Assembly (NCBI GenBank): GCA_031284085.1
Contig: JAITAM010000110.1
Span: 1 to 13,109, forward strand
DNA: 13,109 bases
Source: Spirochaetaceae bacterium
GTDB lineage: Bacteria; Spirochaetota; Spirochaetia; Treponematales; Breznakiellaceae
Direction of reading: 5' to 3'
The stretch's first letter is position 1. Every line of letters starts with the position of its first letter. Shown here piece by piece: positions 1 to 6,064 of this stretch. The notes below the pieces were generated by a model. It had not been told where the DNA came from. It saw only the letters and a program-made list of their open reading frames with translations, and did no database searches. A program made the position numbers and the translations under genes.

Positions 1-146
1 AAGTTCTGTGAGGTCTGCGCTGTCCGGGACTGCACGGCTTCTTACAGATGAAGAGGCATACACCGCTTGGGATACAATGCCGAAACTTAGGGTCTGTGAT
101 TATATAAGGTCTGGGGGAAGGGCGGGTGAGTGGGTGGGAAAAGAAT
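1..146. other. Left edge, no supported gene
   Basis: No gene can be supported here. A plus-strand frame stays open from the window edge to a stop at 209-211 and would run 23 bases into the 3' end of the convergent permease gene. It could be the tail of a gene that starts outside the window, but it matches no family I recognise and reads through the hairpin at 147-182. Another frame is open only from 1 to 51. Confidence 0.3.
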
Positions 147-182
147 GGGAAGACAAAAAAGCGGATGCTCCGTTGTCTTCCC
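147..182 (-). terminator. Hairpin after the sugar-transport operon
   Basis: The arms GGGAAGACAA (147-156) and TTGTCTTCCC (173-182) are perfectly complementary over 10 bp. A smaller CGG/CCG stem (162-164 with 170-172) sits inside. Read on the minus strand, the inner stem is followed by a run of six T. The hairpin begins seven bases beyond the stop codon of the last permease gene, so I infer it ends that operon's transcript. The T-run lies inside the outer stem, so either the small stem plus T-run or the large stem alone is the working part. The latter could protect the 3' end of the mRNA. Confidence 0.5.
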
Positions 183-188
183 CTGTTG

Positions 189-1031
189 CTATTCCTTTAT
201 ACCTCCCATAGTAATACCGGAAATAATAAAGCGGGACATTAGAATATAGAAAATCAGGATCGGTATCAGCGAAATAGCAATCCCTAGATATATTCCACCG
301 TATTCTGTGCGGTATATGTCGCCTCTGAGCATCTGCACAAGCATAGGCAGCGTGTATTTTCTCTCCTCCGAAATGAGGACAAAGGGACTAAAAAAGTTGT
401 TCCACGAACCCACAAAGATAAAAATAGACTGAGCCGCAAGCGCAGGCGTTATAACCGGCAGAATAATCACGTTAAATATCCGATACTCCCCTGCGCCGTC
501 AATCCGAGCTGCGTTAATCAGGTCTATGGATAGGACGGACGTCATATACTGGCGGATGAACAGCACCGTTCCTGCCCCTGCAATAGCGGGAATGATAAGC
601 GGAATATAATTGTTCAGCAGTTTTAACCGTGCCATAAACTGATAAAATCCAATAAAGGACAGGCTTGGCGGAAGCATCATAATAACAAGAATAACACCCC
701 ACAGTATATTCCGCCCCTTAAACTTATAGACATGCAGGCCGTAGCCGGTCATTGCCGAAAAGTAAGTCCCCAGAATAGTAGTCGACAGTGCAATGAAGGC
801 GCTATTGTAAAAGCCTTGCCAAATCTTGAACCCTCTGCCCGTCAAAACCTGCCAGTTATACCCTGCGTAGGTGCTGGGAATAAGAGAAATCCCTAGGTTT
901 ATCTCTTCGGTAGACCGTGTCGCATTTATCAAAAGCAGATACAAAGGAATAATGGCGAGGAGGCCAAGAAAAATCATAACTGCATACACAAAAAATCGTC
1001 TTATTGTTAATTCTAAACGTTTCGATTTCAT
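189..1031 (-). CDS. Sugar ABC transporter permease, MalG-like (CUT1)
   Basis: This is an inner-membrane permease subunit, 280 residues, the usual size for the MalG/UgpE branch of carbohydrate uptake (CUT1) transporters. Six hydrophobic segments can be seen, the first at about residues 13-34. The cytoplasmic EAA loop that docks on the ATPase is clear at about residues 172-198, with NAARIDGAG followed by ILPVITPAL. The start ATG is preceded by AGGAGGCGG, which overlaps the stop codon of the MalF-like gene 9 bases upstream, so the two permeases are probably translationally coupled. As the MalG-type partner it should form a heterodimer with the upstream product and work with the binding protein encoded first in the operon. 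The sugar cannot be told from the sequence. No ATPase gene lies alongside, so a shared MsmX/MsiK-type ATPase encoded elsewhere is likely. Confidence 0.93.
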   Translation of the reverse strand: MKSKRLELTIRRFFVYAVMIFLGLLAIIPLYLLLINATRSTEEINLGISLIPSTYAGYNWQVLTGRGFKIWQGFYNSAFIALSTTILGTYFSAMTGYGLHVYKFKGRNILWGVILVIMMLPPSLSFIGFYQFMARLKLLNNYIPLIIPAIAGAGTVLFIRQYMTSVLSIDLINAARIDGAGEYRIFNVIILPVITPALAAQSIFIFVGSWNNFFSPFVLISEERKYTLPMLVQMLRGDIYRTEYGGIYLGIAISLIPILIFYILMSRFIISGITMGGIKE

Positions 1032-1040
1032 AACCGCCTC

Positions 1041-1997
1041 CTATGCCTTCTTTTTGAGATCGCTGCGGTCTTGCAAGAAGAAGAATATAATCAATGCAAG
1101 GATTAGCGTGATAATAAATACCCCAATGGATATTGCCGAAGCGTAAGCATAATCATTTCTGCCTTGGAAAGCTATGTTGTATTGATAGACCGTGGTTGTC
1201 CGTATTTTGAAGTCCGGCGCCCCCCGCATATCGGTAAGCAGGAAGGGAATATCCAGCATCTGCATCCCTCCAATCATAGAAGTAATTAAGATATAGAGCA
1301 TTATAGGGCGCAGCAAAGGAAGGGTAACATGCACGGTAGTTTGAGTGGAATTTGCCCCGTCCACCAGCGCAGATTCATAGAGCGAGACAGGAATACTGGT
1401 AATTCCGGCCATAAGGAGAATTACTGTATGGCCGTACCACATCCACCATTGAATAAAAGCGACCAATGCACGCGTGAAAGGAACGTTTCTAAAGAAGTTA
1501 AACGCCTGCTTGATAACCTCGCCGTCTCTGATTTCTTCGACATGGAAGCCGAGGGAAAAGAGAAGCTGGTTGACCGGTCCTGAAGGATAGCCGAAAAGGC
1601 TGCGGTAAAGGAGTGCAACCGAAACTGCGGTAAGAAGGTTTGGCATATATATAACCGCACGGAAAACTCCTTTGCCGATGAGATTCAACTGAACGTCAGA
1701 AAGCCAGATCGCAAGGATCAATGCGACACCCAACTGAGGAGCAAAGTTAAGTCCCCAAATAATAAAAGTATTCTGAATTGCCCCCCAGAAATAGGGATCC
1801 GCTACCAACTTTGAAAAGTTTTGCAGTCCGATAAACTCAAAATCAGAGCGCAACCCACGCAGATCGGTAAAGCTCAGCATAATAGTATATGCCGTCGGCC
1901 ATAATGTGAAAATAAGAAATACTACAATGAAAGGGGACACAAAGAAATACCCCCAACGATTAAGCTGCGCTTCTCGACCAAATTTTTGCTGCTTCAT
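1041..1997 (-). CDS. Sugar ABC transporter permease, MalF-like (CUT1)
   Basis: This is the second inner-membrane permease of the transporter, 318 residues from the chosen ATG. It begins with a basic stretch and a first membrane segment at about residues 17-38 (VSPFIVVFLIF followed by WPTAY, typical of the MalF/UgpA branch). The EAA loop lies at about residues 207-232 (YESALVDGAN followed by TLPLLRPIM). A TTG three bases upstream (2000) is in frame, but GGAGG at 2004-2008 is 6 nt from the ATG at 1997 and only 3 nt from the TTG, so I chose the ATG. The gene sits 104 bp downstream of the binding-protein gene, with a terminator-like hairpin between them, and 9 bp upstream of the MalG-like gene. 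Expression probably depends on readthrough or on a weak internal promoter. Its substrate is unknown. Confidence 0.93.
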   Translation of the reverse strand: MKQQKFGREAQLNRWGYFFVSPFIVVFLIFTLWPTAYTIMLSFTDLRGLRSDFEFIGLQNFSKLVADPYFWGAIQNTFIIWGLNFAPQLGVALILAIWLSDVQLNLIGKGVFRAVIYMPNLLTAVSVALLYRSLFGYPSGPVNQLLFSLGFHVEEIRDGEVIKQAFNFFRNVPFTRALVAFIQWWMWYGHTVILLMAGITSIPVSLYESALVDGANSTQTTVHVTLPLLRPIMLYILITSMIGGMQMLDIPFLLTDMRGAPDFKIRTTTVYQYNIAFQGRNDYAYASAISIGVFIITLILALIIFFFLQDRSDLKKKA

Positions 1998-2031
1998 CAA
2001 TAACCTCCATCTTTATGCTAATACTGACATT

Positions 2032-2075
2032 AAAAAAAAAGACGCGGAAAATGATTATATTCATTCTTCCACGTC
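2032..2075 (-). terminator. Intra-operon attenuating terminator
   Basis: On the minus strand, positions 2075-2041 fold into a stem of about 14 bp with a six-base loop, one bulged A and two G-U wobbles. Nine T follow at once (2040-2032). The wobble positions would be A-C mismatches in plus-strand RNA, so the structure fits minus-strand transcription. It lies 26 bp past the stop of the binding-protein gene and ahead of the MalF-like gene. I infer partial termination or mRNA stabilisation that makes more binding protein than permease, the logic known for malE-malF intergenic hairpins. Confidence 0.8.
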
Positions 2076-2101
2076 TTCTTTTTCATAAGAATTCTCCGCC
2101 C

Positions 2102-3388
2102 TTAAATATCAAGCTGAGCTTTGACCTGCGCTCGGAAATCCGCAAGCGTCTGCTGTTTAGATTTTTCGCCGTTCATATAAGCGGTAACCGCTTCGTTGAA
2201 GAGGCCCTCAATAGCCTGATCAGTACCTTGTGTAAGTTTGCCGTCTACGGTTTTTGCCATTTCAGCAAATTCAGCATAATGGTTCTGTCCGCCTAAGAAA
2301 GGCTCAGCATAACTGTCCTTAATCTTCTCAAGCACGCTGACATTACTAACCACATCCCCTGAATCCTTGGCGTACTGTTCAAGGAAACCGTCATCGGTCG
2401 TGAGGTAGCGAATAAGTTCTTTCGCTGCGGCAACATTTTTAGTATTTTTCCATGCCCCAATCCATGTGCCGCCCCAGCGATAAGGAGCAGGCCCGGGGAT
2501 CATAGCCCAATCGCCTGAAGTATCGGGTGCGTTGGTTTTAAGTACATAGTGAAGACCCCATGTGGGAAGGAAGTAAGAGAAGACCTCAACCGATCTGCCC
2601 TGTTCATCTTTTAAGACGCCCTGCATACCGGCATACCAGCCTTCAGACCATTGGGTGGCACGAGCTTCATAGCCCTTGTCGTGCAGCAGTTTCACGACAT
2701 CCATGTATTGTTCCATAGCCGGATCGATAACGAGCTGATCGTTAACTACCCAGGGCTCTTGGCGCGCTCCTTGGAAAGGCTTAAAGAGATCGCCTGTGGA
2801 TGCAACAATCACGCAGGCCCCGCCGGATCTATCCTTAAGCAATGCTGCTGTTTCAAGGAATTTCTCAAGGTTTGCAAAATAGGCCTGAACCGCTTCCGGA
2901 TCATCGCTGCCCAAATATTTCTGGGCTAAACTGCGCCGATAGAACAAAGCGCCGGGAGTAGCCTGCCAAGACATCCCATAGACCTTACCTTCATAAGACC
3001 CAACTTCCGTAGGGTATGCCAGCAATTTGGCTTTATTCGATTCGTAAATATCCGTAATATCCAGAAGAAGTCCGGACTCAATATACTTACGGACAAAAGC
3101 GTCCTCCAGAGCGAATACATCAGGACTTCCCTGACCAGAAGCCAGCACTGGATCAAGTTTGTTGGGGAACTGCTCTGTTGGAGTCAGAGAGTATTCGATG
3201 GTAATATCGGGATGATTGGGCTTAAAATACGTATCAATCATCTTTCCAAGCTCATCGGTAAACGACCAAACTATGAGTTTGCTCCCTCCGCTTTGAGCTG
3301 CCTGAGTCGCCTGTCCGGTACTTTCTGTTTTTTTCTGACATGCGCTAAAAAGCACAAGCACAGCTAATACGCTAAGGACTTGTTTCAT
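2102..3388 (-). CDS. Sugar-binding lipoprotein of CUT1 transporter
   Basis: This is an extracytoplasmic solute-binding protein of the MalE/family-1 type, 428 residues, a normal length. The first 17 residues form a lipoprotein signal peptide: a short basic start, a hydrophobic core and a lipobox LFSAC with Cys17 as the lipid-attachment site. The mature part opens with LIVWSFTDELGKMIDTYF, continues with a conserved GQGSPDVFALE patch and ends in the helical C-terminal lobe usual for sugar-binding proteins. The start has AAGGAG (3395-3400) at good spacing. It is the first gene of the operon and captures the sugar for the two downstream permeases. A candidate promoter far upstream (3769-3797) gives a long structured leader, so regulation at RNA level is possible. 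The sugar is not predictable from the sequence. Confidence 0.93.
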   Translation of the reverse strand: MKQVLSVLAVLVLFSACQKKTESTGQATQAAQSGGSKLIVWSFTDELGKMIDTYFKPNHPDITIEYSLTPTEQFPNKLDPVLASGQGSPDVFALEDAFVRKYIESGLLLDITDIYESNKAKLLAYPTEVGSYEGKVYGMSWQATPGALFYRRSLAQKYLGSDDPEAVQAYFANLEKFLETAALLKDRSGGACVIVASTGDLFKPFQGARQEPWVVNDQLVIDPAMEQYMDVVKLLHDKGYEARATQWSEGWYAGMQGVLKDEQGRSVEVFSYFLPTWGLHYVLKTNAPDTSGDWAMIPGPAPYRWGGTWIGAWKNTKNVAAAKELIRYLTTDDGFLEQYAKDSGDVVSNVSVLEKIKDSYAEPFLGGQNHYAEFAEMAKTVDGKLTQGTDQAIEGLFNEAVTAYMNGEKSKQQTLADFRAQVKAQLDI

Positions 3389-3762
3389 TCATTTCTCCTT
3401 ACATAAAAAATATTCTAAACAGAGCTGGAAGGCTTATGCCCCCTCAATTCTGTAAGAATTACTAGATAACGCTCCGAACCTATCGGAGATAGCACGAGAG
3501 TATCCGCACGGAAAAGCGGCAAGAAACATATACCGCCGCTGCCCCTTCGCCTGAGGCTACCGGTATGCTGCCTTTATGGCATTATACCGAAAGTCTTTAT
3601 GGATTTCTTTAGCCTGAACTGTAATTAAAGGATCTGGTATCTGCCGGTAACTGCTTTGACATTAGTTTTTACCCCGTGCAATCGGAGGAAAGCCCAGCCG
3701 GACAGAGGCAAATACCAAGCATCATTTTTCCATTCACGCACCTTGATATCCCTGGTTACTTG
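3389..3762 (-). promoter_or_regulatory. Putative long structured 5' leader of the sugar operon
   Basis: If the promoter at 3769-3797 is used, about 370 nt of untranslated RNA precede the binding-protein start. Several helices can be drawn on the minus strand. One is a 10-bp long-range stem between 3707-3716 and 3636-3645; its single non-Watson-Crick pair is U-G in minus-strand RNA but C-A in plus-strand RNA. Others are a nested hairpin at 3561-3589 (CGGTAT/ATACCG outside TGCC/GGCA), a 6-bp hairpin at 3515-3540, a 6-bp hairpin with a 5-nt loop at 3472-3488 (CTCCGA/TCGGAG), and an AATTCT/AGAATT dyad at 3446-3460. I could match it to no riboswitch class that I know. A weaker alternative -10 (TATAAT, 3581-3586) lies inside the nested hairpin but lacks a -35. 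Confidence 0.35.
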
Positions 3763-3768
3763 TTTTTA

Positions 3769-3797
3769 ATCGTATAGCAGCATTCCTAAGCTGTCAA
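3769..3797 (-). promoter_or_regulatory. Candidate sigma-70 promoter for the sugar operon
   Basis: On the minus strand a perfect -35 TTGACA (3797-3792) is followed after exactly 17 nt by TACGAT (3774-3769), which matches 4 of 6 positions of the -10 consensus. The predicted start is near 3762. It points toward the binding-protein gene, 370 nt away, with no coding sequence between. No better candidate was seen nearer the gene. Confidence 0.42.
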
Positions 3798-3819
3798 GAA
3801 GAAATTATCAATTTTTTCT

Positions 3820-4003
3820 AAGCAGCCACAGGCTGTTTCAAAGCAGCCGTAGGCTGTTTCAAAGGTTTTTGTAACGGGAAAAGAGTACGGCTTTTTGCCT
3901 GAAAGGAGCAGCTTGAAGTCTGACCCCTAAGGCTAGCTTGTTTCTAAGCAGCCGTAGGCTGTTTCAAAGGCTCTTGTAACAGGAAAAGAGTACGGCTTTT
4001 TGC
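3820..4003 (+). repeat. 58-bp direct repeat with hairpins and terminator-like fold
   Basis: Two copies (3841-3898 and 3946-4003) agree at 55 of 58 positions. A lone copy of the first 21 bases, with two differences in its loop (3820-3840), abuts the first. Each unit begins with a small hairpin AAGCAGCC-loop-GGCTGTTT. Each also allows a rival fold, AGCCGTA with TACGGCT (3845-3851 with 3886-3892; 3950-3956 with 3991-3997), followed by a run of T, and within it a 5-bp stem next to TACGGCT. Two of the three differences between copies fall in that inner stem and change T to C opposite G, so pairing is kept in plus-strand RNA. I infer a dispersed, RNA-forming intergenic repeat; its origin is unknown. 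Confidence 0.8.
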
Positions 4004-4274
4004 AGGCCGGCCTGCTCTCAAGCGCATCAAAAAGAGACAGACTCTCAAGCCCAAGCAAGTAATTCTTAGTTAAAAATGGAGTATTCTTAGTTAAGAATGA
4101 GTCGTTCTTAGTTAAGAAAAGAGCAAAGCTTGTCTCAAGGAACCCTGTATTATCTAATTCAAAGGTGAATTGATGAGTTCCCGCCGTAGGGCAGTAACCT
4201 GCAGTTCTACTAAGGAACCCGCTGGCGGGCCTGAGACCTCCAACTCAAAACAGGTCAGACCTCAGAGTGCGGGG
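4004..4274. other. Rest of the gltX downstream spacer
   Basis: Apart from the three dyads at 4062-4119, this stretch holds no gene with a start codon. A minus-strand frame is stop-free from 4244 down to a TAG at 3933-3935, about 103 codons and in phase with gltX, but it has no ATG, GTG or TTG until near position 4058. No clear intrinsic terminator for gltX was seen; a short CCCGC/GCGGG inverted repeat near 4218-4229 lacks a T-run. Confidence 0.4.
4062..4119. repeat. Three dyads at 21-bp spacing
   Basis: Three 16-bp sites centre on the dyad TTCTTAGTTAAGAA. They lie at 4062-4077, 4083-4098 and 4104-4119, spaced exactly 21 bp. The middle one, ATTCTTAGTTAAGAAT, is a perfect inverted repeat around GT. 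The first has one arm change (AAAAAT) and the third has altered outer bases. A 2-nt centre is too tight for an RNA hairpin but suits a dimeric DNA-binding protein, and 21 bp would put all three on one face of the helix. No regulator is known for them. Confidence 0.8.
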
Positions 4275-5774
4275 TTACAAATAGACCGTGCCTGCTGTGG
4301 CACGAAGGGAGCATAAGGCACGATCAACAGAGGCGCAGCATTTTGCTTGCCCTAGAAGACGGATAGAGGCGAAAAGCGGCGGGCTGATACGAGAACCTGT
4401 GATGGCAACACGCAGAGGCATCATCAAATCACCGATCTTGACGCATGAGCGCTCTGCAGTGTCTTTTACATACTGTTCTGCAGCCGCGTCATCATCAAAA
4501 CCTGCAAGCGTAGGAATTATGCTTTGCGCAAGGCTCAACAATTCAATGGTCTTTTGAAGAGTCGCTTTTTTAGGAAAGAATTCTTGCGGCGCAGGCACAG
4601 CCGGCTCGCTGAATAAATACTGTATCTTAGCCGGTATCTCAGACAAGAATGACACCCGCTCTTTAATAAGCGGCATTGCCGCACCAAAAAGCGCAGTTTG
4701 GGCGGGATCAGGAGGCGCATCCGGCTCGCCAAACAGCCCTTGTTCCCGTGCAAAGGGAAGGGCAAGGACTGCAAGCGCCTCATCAGACTGCATACGAATA
4801 TACTGGGCGTTGTACCATTCGAGTTTCTTATAATCAAAAACAGCCGGCGCTTTGTTCAATTTGTTTTGATTAAAGTGCTGAGCAAGTTCATCAAGACTGT
4901 AAAACTCCACCCCTTCTTTATAAGAAGCGCCCAAGAGCGCAACATAGTTAATGAGAGCCTGCGGCAAGTATCCTGCGCGACGGAACTCATCAAGACTGGT
5001 AGAGCCGTGGCGCTTTGAAAGTTTCTTCCCATCCTGCCCAAGCACCATAGGAAGATGGCAGAATAAAGGAGCCGCCCACCCAAACGCCCGGTATATCATA
5101 CAGTGGAGCGGCGTGGAAGAAAGCCATTCTTGGGCGCGGAGAACGTGGGTTATACCCATACAATGATCGTCCACCACATTAGCCAAGTGGTATGTGGGGA
5201 AACCATCGGACTTAATCAGAACCGGATCAGGGTTCACATCGTCATTGTCCCATGCGATAGAACCCAAAAGGTGATCGGTAAACTCGGTACGCTCGCCCAA
5301 AGGGATCTTCAGCCGGATTACATGAGGCTCGTCATGCGCGCGTGCGGCGGCTTCTGAAGGAGGAATATCCCGACAATGCCGATCATAGCCGCTTTCGCTT
5401 GAATGAGCCGCCTCACGGCCGGCTCTGATCATTTCAAGCCGCTCGGTAGAGCAAAAACAGTGATAAGCGCTGCCTGAAGCAAGAAGCTGCTGGGCGTACT
5501 TGCGGTAAAGTTCCGTGCGCTCCGATTGTATATACGGAGCAGAAGGACCTCCCGTATCCGGCCCCTCATCCCACTGTATACCAAGCCATGAAAACGTATC
5601 GTAGAGGTTTTTGACAAAGCTTTGATCGAAACGGCTGCGATCCGTGTCTTCAAGGCGGAGAATGAACGTGCCGCCTTGAGAGCGGGCAAATAAATAGTTG
5701 AAAAGCGCAGTTCTCAAACCGCCGATGTGCTGGAGGCCGGTCGGAGAGGGGGCATAACGGACACGGACATACAT
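4275..5774 (-). CDS. gltX: Glutamyl-tRNA synthetase
   Basis: A cytoplasmic class I aminoacyl-tRNA synthetase that charges tRNA-Glu with glutamate, 499 residues, full length for the family. The catalytic Rossmann core shows PSPTG (9-13) and the HIGH motif as HIGG (17-20), then RLEDTDRSR (40-48). The KMSKS loop is KLSKR (251-255) within GQDGKKLSKRHG. A CFC pair at 107-109 and Cys134 sit where the zinc ligands of some GluRS enzymes lie. The C-terminal anticodon-binding part is present and ends with a clear DLMMPLRVAITG segment near residues 440-451. The start ATG overlaps the stop of the 60-residue upstream gene in the sequence TAATG, and no strong Shine-Dalgarno precedes it, so translation is probably coupled. 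Whether it also charges tRNA-Gln cannot be judged from the sequence. Confidence 0.97.
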   Translation of the reverse strand: MYVRVRYAPSPTGLQHIGGLRTALFNYLFARSQGGTFILRLEDTDRSRFDQSFVKNLYDTFSWLGIQWDEGPDTGGPSAPYIQSERTELYRKYAQQLLASGSAYHCFCSTERLEMIRAGREAAHSSESGYDRHCRDIPPSEAAARAHDEPHVIRLKIPLGERTEFTDHLLGSIAWDNDDVNPDPVLIKSDGFPTYHLANVVDDHCMGITHVLRAQEWLSSTPLHCMIYRAFGWAAPLFCHLPMVLGQDGKKLSKRHGSTSLDEFRRAGYLPQALINYVALLGASYKEGVEFYSLDELAQHFNQNKLNKAPAVFDYKKLEWYNAQYIRMQSDEALAVLALPFAREQGLFGEPDAPPDPAQTALFGAAMPLIKERVSFLSEIPAKIQYLFSEPAVPAPQEFFPKKATLQKTIELLSLAQSIIPTLAGFDDDAAAEQYVKDTAERSCVKIGDLMMPLRVAITGSRISPPLFASIRLLGQAKCCASVDRALCSLRATAGTVYL

Positions 5775-5956
5775 TATGCACTCAAATCCAATAAAAACCC
5801 AAGGTTTGGATCGACTACCTCTTGCAAATCTTCAATCGCTTGGGCAGAAACTGCTTGTTCCTGCGCCCTTAGGCGAGAAACCTGTTGTGCTTGGCTTATC
5901 TCTTCTCCATAAAGCGGCTGTTCATCGGGCAGCCTTAGTGATGTTTGTGTATTCAT
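5774..5956 (-). CDS. Small protein of unknown function upstream of gltX
   Basis: A 60-residue reading frame directly ahead of gltX, with its stop codon overlapping the gltX start. I do not recognise the family. The protein is hydrophilic and glutamine/glutamate-rich in the middle (AQQVSRLRAQEQAVSAQAIE, probably one helix) and ends in DPNLGFLLDLSA. It has no signal peptide, membrane segment or cysteine. The ATG at 5956 lacks a Shine-Dalgarno. An upstream ATG at 6094 would add 46 residues but would overlap the divergent gene and read through its promoter region, so I rejected it. The coding case rests on the TAATG overlap, an open frame with protein-like composition and the absence of another start for gltX. 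It could serve only as a translational leader. Confidence 0.55.
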   Translation of the reverse strand: MNTQTSLRLPDEQPLYGEEISQAQQVSRLRAQEQAVSAQAIEDLQEVVDPNLGFLLDLSA

Positions 5957-6024
5957 AGTATGAAATATCGGACTTAAAACGGCAAAATTGAATGAGAAAA
6001 TGAATCCCCGCCGCAGTGTGAATA

Positions 6025-6053
6025 TTGACAAAACAAAAGGCTCATGGTAGGTA
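6025..6053 (+). promoter_or_regulatory. Weak candidate promoter for the EEP-family gene
   Basis: A perfect TTGACA (6025-6030) lies in the 108-bp gap between divergent genes. The best -10 at 17-nt spacing is TAGGTA (6048-6053), which is poor. If used, transcription would begin near 6060, which favours the ATG at 6065 over the in-frame ATGs at 6044 and 6053. Confidence 0.3.
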
Positions 6054-6064
6054 TGGAAGTATCC

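Noticed and set aside
8..211. 67-codon plus-strand gene at the left edge
   Set aside because: It has a GTG start with no ribosome site, overlaps the end of the permease gene, reads through a terminator-like hairpin and shows no recognisable family.
3656..3684. Plus-strand promoter beginning with TTGACA at 3656
   Set aside because: No acceptable -10 lies at 16-18 nt spacing, and no plus-strand gene follows.
3389..3762. Known riboswitch (cobalamin, SAM, TPP, c-di-GMP, purine, lysine)
   Set aside because: The conserved cores of these classes were not found in the leader by eye.
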